This document shows positions 13,360 through 25,700 of a DNA stretch of 64,000 nt, one piece after another. The stretch is taken from NCBI RefSeq assembly GCF_001039355.2, contig NW_019775519.1, positions 203,596 to 267,595 of the forward strand. The letters are read 5' to 3'. A program made the translations under genes and the position numbers. Under the pieces are notes generated by a model that had not been told where the DNA came from, made no database searches, and was given only the letters and a program-made list of their open reading frames with translations. Source of the DNA: Lingula anatina (taxonomy: Eukaryota > Brachiopoda > Lingulata > Lingulida > Lingulidae). Positions within the stretch are counted from its first letter, which is position 1; each line of letters starts with the position of its first letter.

Positions 13360-13460
13360 GACTGCTTTATCGCACCTTCTCGCGCCACGTGACATGACGA
13401 GAGTAAATATCCGACCAAAGTCCATTCCATCCAGACGGATGTTTGTTTGATTGTGTACGT
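13360..13460 (-). promoter_or_regulatory. SGPL1 proximal promoter with E-box
   Basis: The 100 bp upstream of the SGPL1 start is CpG-richer than its surroundings and contains CACGTG (13386-13391) in the context GTCACGTGG on the gene strand, about 27 bp from the start codon. This fits the USF/MiT-TFE type E-box. No TATA box is evident. The same site is kept in the second copy at 16445-16450. Transcription factor binding is inferred from the motif alone. Confidence 0.5.
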
Positions 13461-13884
13461 TTGCGTTTAAAAGTCAAAAGAGTATTTTAATCAAAATAAC
13501 CGTGCAGACAATAATTTGAGACTTGCCTTTCTAATGAACAGAAAAATACATTTAGGTAAACATTAATCATGTTATCTTCTCTCTCTTTGATGGTACCGAC
13601 TGTACACGGAACTGAAAGGCAGTGCGTTAGTTGAGATCGGTTCCAAATGACCAGCAAGGGCGTAAAGCTTTCAAAAGAACTCCAGAAAAGCATAAAACAG
13701 GATCAATCCAACTTCCAAAGTTAGCATTAAGTAAAAAGAGTAATAAAAACAATATAGGATTTCTGGAATTTTATTTTTCTTAAAGGTATGCTATGCAGTG
13801 GTGGATTTAGAGGGGATCAGGGGGGGTCGTGTCCCCCCCCTTTGGTTTCTGAAAAAAAAATCAGGTTTTAAGAAGTGACTCAGG

Positions 13885-14068
13885 CAGTTCAGGGGCGGAT
13901 CCAGAGCTATTTTCTGACCGTCTTCCAAATTTTCTTTGTTGATTTGACCGTCTGACCTATTTTTGACCGTCTTCTGATAGAAAAAACTAGATACCCGTCA
14001 ATGTAAACTTGAAAATCTGACCGTCTTCCAGAAGACCCAGAAGACGGCCTCAATCCGCCCCTGCAGTT
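13885..14068. mobile_element. Short inverted-repeat element, family CAGGGGCGG, copy 1
   Basis: Element 13890-14063 (174 bp) begins CAGGGGCGGATC and ends ATCCGCCCCTG, flanked by CAGTT on both sides. It contains repeated GACCGTCTTC/GAAGACGGTC motifs. The equivalent position in the second copy of this region (near 17000) lacks it, giving a clean empty site. A second, inverted member is at 60141-60307. There is no coding capacity, so it is a MITE whose superfamily I cannot assign. Confidence 0.85.
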
Positions 14069-14376
14069 GGCGATGCAGTTCCACATGGTGCTGATTTTAC
14101 TTACGTTCAAAAAAAGTCCAATATAACCACTCTTCATTTCTACCATCTAAAAAGCCGACCCATATGTTTCTAAAGGAGAATTTGAAATCTCTGTGAGGGG
14201 ATTATGAATAGGCTACATGTAGGTNGGAGACCTGCAAATTGTGATGAAAAGCAGGGGTCATTACATGTTGACTGGTGCATTTTAAAACCAATGTATTACA
14301 AAGAACAGACAAAGATAATAATTTGAGAAATGAAAGAAGATAAACAGAAAAGGAAAGGAAAGATAAATGGTTAAAG

Positions 14377-14407
<31 letters not shown>

Positions 14408-14481
14408 GACGGGGGAGAGAGAGAAAGGAGGGGAGAAGTAGGAGGAGGAAGAGGAGGAGAACAGAGATCAAGTTTACTTAC

Positions 14482-16418
14482 TTTCATCTTGAAACAAAAA
14501 CTCTTTCAACCAGACCAGGACCACAGTTAAACCAAATGTTACTATAATTATCTGCCAAGGTTCAAATCCTTCACACAAGTCATTCATATACAGCCTGAAC
14601 ACCTCAAAATAAGGCTGTACTATATCCTAAAATATAAAAGACACAATTTTAATCACAATCATAATTTGGGGGGTCAATTATTGTATCTGTGAGATAACAA
14701 TGTGAGCGCACTGGCAATAATAAATAAATAAATGAATGAATAAATAATTAAATAAATAAATAAAAATTCTGGTTTTCAGGATCAGACTGAATTCCAAATG
14801 ATAGACAAAACTACATTAGACTATTCCTTTTGTAGAAACAAAAGTCTTTCTGTCTTATTCTCAACTAATTTGATTTATCTAATCAGTCATAAGGCACCTA
14901 TTAAACCCCCGAAAGGCCTATATACCATTTATCATTGCTGACTGCATGATTAAAATTTTTAATCATTTCTTTAGGAGAAATAAAATAACATCCATCATCA
15001 AAATAATGTGCTTAAACTGACTGATAACATTTTTGTCAGGTAACAATTAAATAAAATAATTATAAATATTTATTACAGCTTACAGATAGTAAATTTCATA
15101 TATCTTTTACAAGTATAAACTGTGTCTTCTTTGTAATTTGCTCAACTTGAATTAATAATCCTACTGCCATGATCTCTAATCTTGTGAGCCACATGCACAC
15201 TGTATAATTCACACGGTCTGATGACAAGCTTTCCTTTGTTAATTAGACATTAGATAAAAGCCCAGGCAGCTTGTATCTAGATTTGTATATGTAGATAAAT
15301 GAAAAATGATGTACATCCAGGAACTTTATCTAATGACTTAAGATTTGGAAGAGCCCTCCTTGTTCCTAATTGGTCTCTTCACATGAAAATGGAATAATGT
15401 TCTCTTCAGATTAACTTTAAACATTTTTCAAGCAATAATTATATTATTAACTGGTCATGCCTTGTACAATAAAATATTTTCATACCTTTAAGTAAAAATT
15501 ACTGAAAAGTGATTATTCGAACAGATCACATTGAAGTTAACATACTACAGTGTACAGGATTTTTGCACCAAATTGAATTTTCCTTTGAAAGAAAATCACA
15601 GCAAAAATCATACAAATGAAAAATGCAAGTTCCCCACACTTCTTTTAGCCGGCAAAAAATGCTCAGCAATTCAATTAAACAAAACATTCCTATGTTGGTC
15701 AGCCTTTTATTTTTGATATCTGCATGTTTAAGTGTGGTCTTTATTTAATGGCAAAAGCTTTGCTGCCTTACTGCAATGGAATACCAAAATTGTAAACCTT
15801 ACTGTGCCAGTGACTGATAAGGGATTAATAAAACAATGATAAACATTTATACGTAACATAATAAAATTGCCATAAAATAGTCACCAGTAGTTCAGGAAAT
15901 TAATTCTAGATGAAATAAAAAGAAATACTGAGTTCAAGTCTAGCTGTTATCTAGAAGGATTTGTTGGGTAATTAGTAGTGCTAGTATATGTACCTCGTAT
16001 TTCATATGGTATTTTGACGTTGTAGAGATAATATAGTTAATCCTTGTTTATGTGCGGCTAAAAAGAACTCTAGATATTTTCATAGAATTATGCCAACGGA
16101 ATTGTTAGGCAGTTGGCGTGCTGGTATATACCCCTCGCACATATTTTGACAACGCTGCCAAGATATCATTTAGCCCTTGTTAGTTCTTGTTTATGCCCGG
16201 CAAAAATGTGTTATGCAACTCTAATTTTTTTCGTATCGCTATCTTGCACGTAATAATCTTTTCTCGTTATATACACTTATTATTTACTACAAAAAAATAA
16301 AAATATATATACCATTATTAAATTTCACCTATCCTATCTAATTTAATGGCCCTGCGTAGTAAGAATCACTTACTTTTAATTGTTGTAGAGATTGTTGTTG
16401 CTTCGTTTCGTCTGCCAT
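14482..16418 (-). pseudogene. Second copy of SGPL1 exons 1 and 2 with promoter
   Basis: Exon 1 copy 16418-16374 and exon 2 copy 14626-14482 keep frame, length and splice donors. Exon 2 encodes the same membrane-segment protein. Exon 1 differs by one residue: the last codon is AAA (Lys) rather than CAA (Gln). The upstream E-box is kept. Exon 3 and later are not repeated. If the duplication is real, this would be an upstream alternative promoter and first-exon pair for SGPL1. If it is an assembly effect, it is the other allele. Confidence 0.8.
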
Positions 16419-16482
16419 GACTGCTTTATCGCACCTTCTCGCGCCACGTGACATGACGAGAGTAAAAATCCGACCAAAGTCC

Positions 16483-16517
16483 ATTCTATCAAGGAGTTAT
16501 AACTCCTTGATTCTATC
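16483..16517. mobile_element. Tiny palindromic insertion flanked by direct repeats
   Basis: A 20-bp perfect palindrome (CAAGGAGTTATAACTCCTTG) is flanked on both sides by ATTCTAT(C). The other copy of the region (near 13424) has a single ATTCCATC and no palindrome. The structure, a 7-8 bp target duplication around two abutting inverted ends, looks like the trace of a hAT-type element after near-complete internal loss. Only the structure is observed; the class is inferred. Confidence 0.6.
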
Positions 16518-16973
16518 CAGACGGATGTTTGTTTGATTGTGTACGTTTGCGTTTAAAAGTCAAAAGAGTATTTTAATCAAAATAACCGTTCAGCCAATAT
16601 GATTTGAGACTTGCCTTTCTAATGAACAGAAAGATATACATTTAGGTAAACATTAATCTATATACATGTTATCTTCTCTCTCTTTGATGGTGCCGACTGT
16701 ACACAGAACTTAAAAGGCAGTGCGTTAGTTGAGATCGGTTCCAAATTACCAGCAAGGGTGTACATAAAGCCTTCAAAAGAACTCCAGAAAAGCATAAAAC
16801 AGGATCAATCCAACTTCCAAAGTTAGCGTTAATCCAAAGAGTCAGAAAAACAATAGGCTATAGGATTTGTGGAATTTCATTTTTCTTAAAGGTATGCTAT
16901 GCAGTGGTGGTTTTAGAGGGGGTCAGGGGGGCCGTGCCCCCCCCCCCCCCTTTGGTTTCTGAAAAAAAATCAT

Positions 16974-18900
16974 GTTTTAAGAAGTGACTCAGGAAGTTGG
17001 CGATGCAGTTCCACATGGTACTGATTTTACTTACGCTAGAAAAAGTCCAATATAACCACTCTTCATTTCTACCATCTAAAAAGCCGACCCATGTTTCTAA
17101 AGGAGAATTTGAAATCTCTGTGAGGGGATTATGAATACATGTAGGCCTAAAGGTAAAGATACTATTGTACGTCTTCGCCATCGTTGATGGCACAAGGGGT
17201 AAAGGTGTAGATCAGCCTAGGTGTGAGCTAGGAGTAGGAATAAAATTTAAAATTCAAATAGGCATTGAAAAATAAGTAAAAAAAAAATAATAATAATAGG
17301 TATTTAAAAACTAAATATATAAGGTACTACCGGGAAGAGAAAATGATTTTTAATTTTTTCTGACATATCCCTTGTTGTGCTTGGATTAATATTAGTGTCA
17401 ATAAGCAGGATAAAGTATGCTAGGCCGTTTTTTTTAACCAAGACCAGGAAATTTGAAAGAAGAAAACGTGTCGACTGAAAGTGTGACAACATTAAATTAT
17501 GGGCCAAGGTAATTTTTTATACCAGCGGTTACCGACCTTCAGTGGTTTGTCTTTTACATATCCCATGTTTATTTTAAAAAAGTGTTTTCATAAAAGCAAT
17601 TATCAATAATAAAAACAGACAGTCAATCAAATATTAACACGTGAAGTCATTTAGAGGGCATTTGATATATTAATAAGGCACTGATCGATCGCCAAAAACA
17701 TCTCAGAAAATTATGTTTTAAGAAGTCACTCAAGTAGTTGGCGATGCAGTTTCACTTAGTGTTGATTTTACTCGCGTACATCAAAAAGTCCAATATAACC
17801 ACTCTGCGTCTCTACTATCTAAAATGCCGATCCATGTTTAAGAGAATTAGAAATCTCTGTGAGGGGATAGTGAGTACAGGTAAAGGTTCTATTCAACGAC
17901 CTCGTCATCGTGACATCGTTGATGGAACAGGCGTCACAATTCAAATTTGATGGCATCGAGTTCGTTACCAGCGTTACAATTTCACCTTTTTTATTAACGT
18001 GTATTTGCAATATTTTAACTTCAAGACAAAAAGTACAGGTAAATACACCAGGTAATGCAGTCACCAATGTGTAGTTGTCGGTGGCGCACGAAGCAATCTT
18101 CGTTGCCGTAAGACGCCTGGCCCCGTATCTCGAAAGCTTCGCTATGTTGCGCACGTGCGCAAGCGTCTCGATTCCATAACTCGCCCATACTCGTCCTATA
18201 TAATACATTGTAGCCTCTATTAGATATAGCGATTCGCAATACGCGATGCTTTCGAGATACGGGGCCCTGGAGTACCTATAGGTGTAAGTTAGACCAGGCG
18301 AAAATGTGGGTCTGCCTAGGATTGAGATAAGAGCAGGAATAAAATCGAAAACTTCAAATAGGCATTGAAAAATAAGTTTAAAAAAAAGTCCAATAGGCAT
18401 TTTAAAACTCAGTAAATAAGGTACATCTGTGAAAGAAAATGATTTTTAAATTTTTTCTGACATATCCTACATTGTGTTTGAATTAATGTTAGTGTCAACT
18501 AGCAGGATAAAGTGTATGCTATGGCCGTTTTTTTCTTTTTTTAACCAAGACCAGGAAGTTTGAAAGAAAAAAACATGTTGACTGGAAGTGTGACATTTAA
18601 ATTATGAGCCAAGGTTACCGACCTTCAATGGTTTGTCTCTAACATATCCGGTTTGTTTTTAAATGTTTTCATAAAATCAAATGCTAATAATAAAAACAGA
18701 CACGGTCAATCAAATATTAACATGGGAAGTCATTTAGAAGGCATTTGAAGGCACTGATCGATCGTCAAAAACATCTAAGTAAATTATGTTTTAAGTCACT
18801 CAGGTAGTTGGCGATGCAGTTTCAATTTGTGTTGATTTTACTTACGTTCATTAAAAAGTCCAATATAACCACTGCAGTGTTTTTTTACCGGGACCAGGAA
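16974..18900. repeat. Tandem array of a ~740 bp unit (three units, last partial)
   Basis: Units start at about 16974, 17713 and 18788, each with TGTTTTAAG..CACTCAG..GTTGGCGATGCAG followed by AAAAAGTCCAATATAACCACT. The second unit carries an extra ~330 bp (about 17930-18265) that includes a small hairpin element, and the third fades after about 18900. Units have diverged by substitutions and small indels, so the array is not recent. The long open frame read on the minus strand at 17819-18400 runs across a unit and its insert and has no recognisable protein features. No gene is called here. Confidence 0.7.
18117..18267. mobile_element. Small foldback element inside the tandem array
   Basis: The ends GGCCCCGTATCTCGAAAGC and GCTTTCGAGATACGGGGCC are exact inverted repeats of 19 bp around a ~110 bp CpG-richer centre. 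It is present in the second array unit only, so it was inserted after the array formed. No protein coding is seen. Confidence 0.6.
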
Positions 18901-19017
18901 GTTAGATTATCTCAAAAGAAAAAAAAATCCAATTAGGTTTTCAAAATCAACTTCCTGCAAGTTTGAAGACCACAGGCCAACTGGTTTTCCACTTAACAAG
19001 TTACCTGTATAGCTTAT

Positions 19018-19205
19018 ACACTGAAGTGAAATAACAGCATAACTTTCGGTTAATGGTCAGATCAAGTAGATGTTTTGGATGGAACCTGTATTTCATGAAC
19101 ATTTATCAGTCCTGTAAGACAAAAGGCAAAATGGTTTTCCACTTTAACATAAAGCTAAAAGTGTTCAGCAACAGCCACAACACATGTACGCGTGTCTGTG
19201 CATAA
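19018..19205 (+). repeat. Dispersed repeat family A, degraded copy 3
   Basis: This aligns in order with 260-505 (ACAGCATAACTT, TTTCATGAACATTTATCAG, CTGTAAGACAAAAG, CACATGTACGCGTGTCTGTG) but with many changes, and the hexamer run has been lost. Confidence 0.55.
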
Positions 19206-19782
19206 TATAAGACCAGAGCATAATTGCCAATAAGTGTTATAATTTAATTCAGAAAAAAGAACCATATTAACAACATGACTTCAGAACAATTTCATGATGT
19301 GACATATTATTATTATTTTCTGAATTTAAACTGACAATTAGTTTCAGTGTCTCCAAGCTAACCCAATATGTGATTACTAAAATGTATACAATAGATAGCA
19401 AAGCCCTCTTAGTTACAATTGTTCCACATGTTTAAAATGTAAAATAAATTTATCATTTTATAAACCGATAAAATGTAATGCTTTATCAATTTACTTCATC
19501 ATAAACTCCCTATCCCTGGCAAAGTGAATAATCAAGTATGATGTAAAATAAACATATAAATGACAATCAGCTAATGTTATCATTTAATACTTTTTTAAAT
19601 TTTCCTCATAAGATTTCAATATGCATAATACAACATTCTGAATGGTGATGCCATATTTAGTCAAATGCCTCTACTGTGTCCACGAACATGACATTGCTTA
19701 TGAAGCAATGAAAAAAAGGGGGGGGATATAACATATGAGAAAATACTTTTAAAGTAATGCTTAAAATAATATCAAAAATATA
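19206..19782. other. Intergenic, probable MTHFD2 3' UTR and flank
   Basis: AT-rich sequence directly downstream of the MTHFD2 stop codon on the minus strand. No exon or element was recognised. Confidence 0.4.
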
Positions 19783-22700
19783 CTAAAAATTGTAATCAAT
19801 CTCCTTCTTTGCAGCAAGTAAGGTATTTTTCATTAACATAGCAACAGTCATTGGTCCAACTCCTCCAGGTACTGGTGTGATGAAGCTGGCTTTTTCAGAG
19901 ACCGCTAAAATTTGTAAAAAAAAAATAAATAAATAAAATAAATAAATAAATAAAAATAATAATAATAATTTTTTTTTTATTTTTAATAACAAGATCACAA
20001 ATATCAAACTATTTTCTGCATAAATTTTCTTTTTTTTTTTTTACTACAGAAAAAAAATTGTTATATTGCAAACATGAAAATTATAAAAGGTAAGGCAGAA
20101 AATGAAAGGATNAAAAAAAATAAATAAATAAATAAATAAAAAAATTTTTAATAACAAGATCACAAATATCAAACTATTTTCTGCATAAATTTTCTTTTTT
20201 TTTTTTTACTACAGAAAAAAAATTGTTATATTGCAAACATGAAAATTATAAAAGGTAAGGCAGAAAATGAAAGGATATAGAATCACTCTTTACCTTCAAA
20301 ATCCACATCACCCACAAGCTTGGCCTTCCCAGTCTCGGGGTCTTTTATTCTTGTGATGCCAACATCAATAACAGCCACCCCTTCTTTCACCATATCCCCC
20401 TTAATCAGGTGTGGTATACCAGTTGCCACCACTAAAATATCTGCAGCAGCAAGATGACGCCTCAAGTCATCTGGCGGAGTATATCGATGGCAGATTGTGG
20501 TTGTGGCATCTCCTACAAAATAAAAACATACATCTTATGAATGAATAAAACATTTCAAACTTGGTTATTATTTGTATTTTTATCAATATCTCAAAAACTG
20601 CTGTTACAGTAGTTCCTAGAATAAATACCAAGCACAAAGTCATAATGGCGATGACAATTTCCAAGAAATGGGGGATAGTTTAAAGTTCACATAAAAAACA
20701 ATGAAAAGCAGTTAATGCTAAAACTTACCAGCCTTTGTTTCCCCAATACCATCAGCATGCAGCAATACTGCGATAGGCAGTCCCACATTCTTAGACCGCC
20801 CGCAGACAACTGCATTTTTTCCAAAAGTTTCTATCCCTGAAAAGAATTAATCCAGAATGTTAAAAAGAACATAAAAAAGTTAAATTGCCATCAATAACAG
20901 AAAATTTCAGAGATGAAATATGCCTAAGGACATGAACAATGTAACCCATTTAGTAAATATTAAGTTTATGTGGCTCAGTTTCTCTATGAATAATGCTACT
21001 ACACCATTTAATCATCCATTATATTATCAAAGATGTACGTGAAGTTTACTTAATATCAAATAGCTTACCTGATCGCTTTATCATCTCCATCACCCCAGCA
21101 GCTGTAGCTGGCACCAGAGCCTTGAGATCAGAACACAGCCTTCCAATATTTATAATATTGAAACCATCAACATCTTTTTCTGGGCAGACTGCATTACAAA
21201 CGGCTCTCTCACTGATGTGTTTTGGAACAGGAAGCTGTACCAGAATTCCATCCACATCACTACATTCATTCAGCTCGTGGATTCTCTTCAACAATTCTGG
21301 TTGGGAAACTGTGTCAGGCAGGCGTATTGTTTCACTTGAAATTCCTAAATTAATTTTAAAAATTTGTACTTTGAAATAAGTGCAAAAATACAAATTGGAA
21401 GAGAAAAGTGTATTAGAAATCAAATGTAACCAATTTCTTTTTAACTAGATGTACACTACATTTTATGTAGAATCACACATTTTGTCACCATACAAAACAA
21501 AAAACTTTTGAAAAATCCAACAGTCATAATGAATTCAAATTGTTCATTTTAACAGATTAGAAAGTTTAAAATGTTTTTGGCACAATAATAATATAGAATT
21601 TGTTAAATAATGTTAAACAAAATAAACATATGGACAGCATGCCCACTTGTTATAAAGAAGGCTTATTATCTATCCCTATTCAATTTCAATTGTAGATTTA
21701 AAAAACTACTGAAAATATTTATTCATAACTACACTGATAAGGTATACCTGTGAACTCTGTGGCTTTCATTTTGTTCCTGACATAGGTATGACTTGCTGGG
21801 TCATCTCCAACAATAATGGCTGTTAAATGTGGTCGTTTGTTGCCAGCTGCCACCCATTCCTGCACCTCATCACGGATTTCTAATTTGATCTGCTTTGCCA
21901 ACACATTCCCATTGATAATCTTGGCCTGGGTTCTGAAAACAAATATTCAAATATTTAAATGCAAAAGAAAAGGACATGTCATAAAAACATCTTAGATCTG
22001 TAATTGTAAAATGCATCTTGTCATGCCAGGTATTGCACCCATTTTGATATTTGAATATCAACATGCAGGCTCTAAAATGGAAATTCAAGTTTCATCAAAT
22101 TTTTTCTTGCAATTCAATTCCACAAAGTTGGAAGGATTGTAGTCTTCAAAATTTTAGGTGGTTCAATCCCAAAATAAACTAAATAACCATTGCTCAAGAA
22201 TATCTGTAGACAACAAAGAACTTGTGTTCAAAGACCAAGACCATTATTTAATTTCTTTATGTGAGAAAACAGACTTGTGGTTATTATAATTATTTGGCCT
22301 AGTGCCAAATCCCATCTGGACACAATAGAGAACTTGTGTTCAATGGCCCTTATTATATAATTTTTTTTTGAAAAATTACGTAGAGCGGGCAACAAATGAT
22401 TTGACTGACTTTGGGTATGTGAAAGTGCATAAAGTATGGGTTTCCATTTTACTTGAAGAGTAAGCACAACTCAAACAAGTGACACTACATGTGACACTGC
22501 TGGTGGAATTGCAGTTGTCACATGACAGTCTGCATGGAATCTTGTCCAGGGCCTGGTCCTAAACAGTGTAGCTACAAACACAGACCCCCGCTCTGGTTCA
22601 GTGATGGTCTTTGTATCCTTTCATGGATGGCCTCTTTTACCCCATTCACACTACAGCCATCTATTCAAATAAAAAGCGAATTAGGACCCCGATTCGAATA

Positions 22701-25700
22701 ATTACAGTATAGTCTGAACACACTACACATAAGGATTTTTGTAAACCAGTTTCTCAGATGGCAGTGTGAATGGGGTATTTGACTTTTGACAAACAGATAA
22801 ACAAAAACCCTGCTATTGTTCTGGATTTTCTTCAGGGATTCGAATAACTTATCAGAACAGGCACCTGTTTAGATCTTACTGCGCATGTGCGCATTTCACC
22901 AGAAATTCAAATTTGCAAAATGTGTATTTTTCAGGTGGCAGTGTGAATGGGGAATTTGACTCCTCTCTGGAACCAGTCCTCTTCCTTGTTCAACACTATA
23001 ACATCCTTCATGTCAAAGGAGTGGCCAGATTTCGTAAGATGAAATAATATTGCTGAATCATTTGTGCCTCCATTGCTGGGACCCCTGTGTGGGTGATTCC
23101 ATACAGACTATCACACCACGACTACAATACCACCAGCAGTGTCACCTTCAGTGACAGTTCCCTGAAGATATCCTTGTGATAAAGGACAAAACACAGGAGT
23201 CTGTGTGACACCTAGCAGATCTATGCAAGTGTCCAGTATGAGATTTAGGGTTTTTTTTTTCTTTTGAACATTACAACTGGATGAATCATAGTTTCCATTT
23301 TGATATTTAAGAATAAGATTTATGAAAAATGAAATAAATATTTAAAATACACATACGAATCCAAACCCTGTTCCACATTTTAGACTAAAATTTATGGCTT
23401 TGATATTCACTTACATTGAGATGGTTTTGTGATATTACGTAGGCCTAAGGGCACTTCATGAACTATAAGCTAATGCTGTATGCTAAGTTGACATTCCTAA
23501 ATGTAATGTCGCCCTTGTGGAAAAAAAATTGTGAAAACCATTAAAATGTGCTTCAGGGGATAATTTCTAGTCTAAGAAAAATTTGATCCTTTAGATTCTT
23601 TGTAAATTACATCTTAGTAAAAAAAATACTAAGTACTAGTGTACTAGTGTCTGGGGTAGCGCTAACACTCGCCAATTTAGCCAAATGCTAAAACTTGCTT
23701 AATTTGGCTAAAGAAAAGGGGCTTGATTTGACTTGTTTTAGTCAAATTATAACCATTTTGATAACAAATTGACAAAAAAGTGGTGATTTGGATAAGAGAA
23801 AAAAATTGCTAGCGCTACCCCAGCTAGTGATCCAGGCCACAGGCAATTTTCAACTCCACATTCATTATAAAATGGGTCTAGACAGTTACAAAAAAAATGG
23901 GTTTTGAAATATTCATCACAGGTGTTCAAATACAATGGAGATTTTACATTTTTATGGTATTAATGCAGTTTACTTATTTATTCTTTAATTAATTTTTTTT
24001 ACTCATTTTGTGTGTGTTCATAGTCTATAGTCAATAGACAAGTGAGTGTTCACCATATACTAGAAACACAGGCTAAACAGGCTTGTATCTGTATGCATTT
24101 CTGTCACTGACCTAAAAAAAACATAGCATGACTAAAGAAAATTAGACTTTGAATTATTTTCAACATTTCCATTGACACAGCTTAAATTCAGCCCTGACCT
24201 GCTTTTACATTACTGCCTTTCAAGAGGAATAATAGAAGTTGGACGTGCCCAGCTAGGTCCGGCTGGTATTAACTGGTTTTAGGGGAAATTTCTATTCATG
24301 AGGATCGGACCTGTAGTGTTGGTTGAATTGAACAGACCTGAATACCACACTGTCCACACACATATGTTGATATACTGTAGAAAAATTGTACCACTTAGCT
24401 GGGGTAGCGCTAGGAATTTTTTCGCTTAGCCACATTGTCACTTTTTTGTCAATTTGTAATGAAAATGGTTTTAATTTGACTAAAATTCTTCAAATCAAGT
24501 CCTTGTTGTTTAGCCAACTTAAGTCAGTTTTAGCATTTGGCTAAATTGGCGAGTGTTAGTGCTACCCCAGACTTAGTATGAATACAGACAAAAAGGATGC
24601 TATTGCACTGTTCCTGAATTAATAACTGATGCTACATGAACAAACAAATATGTAAATGTATAGAATACAAAAATTGTACAATAAAACTATTTTCAAACTA
24701 AATAAAAACAGGGGGCAGGTTTGATTGTACAGTCTAAATGGTAAAATATCTTTTGAATCTTTTTAGAATATAGATATTTTCTGTTTCTTCTTAATTCTTC
24801 AAAAGCATTAACTAACCTCTATATTAAAAGATGCAAGGAGTGACATAGATATTGAACGACTAGATTGAACTGCAACTTAGCAGAGTGAGACTGGTTTATC
24901 ACTATCAGAACAAATACCAGTGACCTTGATCTAATAAATTTATATTTGTTTTCCTCAGTCTAATGATAACCACCTAATGCACCTGCAGATTTTTGTTCTT
25001 CAAAAATCTGCAGGTGCAGATTTTTGTTCTTCAAAGACAGTGGGGGTGTTAATAAAGGAAAAAATAAGAATGGATAATTTTAAAACCCTGTTAATATTTA
25101 CACATACATTGCATAATTAATATACTTTCTTTTGCTAGGCAAATTAAATTTGGCATGGCTGCAATGCCCATTGGCATTACTTAAATGTCAAACATTAACA
25201 TTTCCTCCTTTTACATGATAAGCATATAATTATATAAATAGAAGTACACATGATGACTGAGTGATATTTTCATACCCTCAAAAATCCATCCAGAAATGCC
25301 ATGATGACAAGACTTTTTGGGAAATACTGTACTCAATTCATGCCATGTCTATTTTTCAGCATGTNGAGAGCATGGATAAAGACATGTTAGTTTGATACGT
25401 GTTTCTGTGGTAAATTAGTGTTTCCAGCTGTGTACTGAAAACATAACTTTTCTTAAGCATTTTTTTTTTTTTTGGACTGTTTTTTTTTTTTTTCGCCCGC
25501 TCGCACCGACTTTGGGGTCCCCAGAGGATGTCATCCATAAAAATAAAAAAGTGTGGCCTAATTGTAAAATGCATCTTGTTATGCCAGGTACTGCACCTAT
25601 TTTTATATTTGAATATCAACATGCAGGCTCTGAAATGGAAATTCAAGTTTCATCAAATTTTATCTTGCAATTCAATTCCAAAATTTTAGCTGAGCTGCAA

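Larger units (their letters stand above)
14226..17145. repeat. Tandem block 2, copy 2 (SGPL1 exons 1-2 region)
   Basis: This matches about 11133-14224 (exon 2, intron 1, exon 1, promoter and upstream flank) at high identity with indels. The first copy ends exactly at the single n at 14225, and this copy starts within a few bases after it. Unique upstream sequence continues from this copy. Differences include the MITE at 13890-14063 (first copy only), a palindromic insertion at 16483-16517 (this copy only) and GA-repeat length. It is most simply explained as two alleles laid end to end. Confidence 0.85.
22001..25364. repeat. Tandem block 3, copy 1 (MTHFD2 intron 1), ends at single n
   Basis: This is the partner of 25559-28867, nearly identical over about 3.3 kb with small indels. 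It ends one base before the n at 25365. It is wholly intronic on the MTHFD2 model and no exon was found. It contains two short inverted-repeat elements (23651-23823, 24399-24570) and a further inverted-repeat element at about 22638-22965. Confidence 0.85.

Noticed and set aside
17819-18400. 193-residue open frame on the minus strand
   Set aside because: It crosses a tandem-repeat unit and an inserted hairpin element, has no domain, no splice support and no match to a known family pattern, and the other units do not keep the frame.
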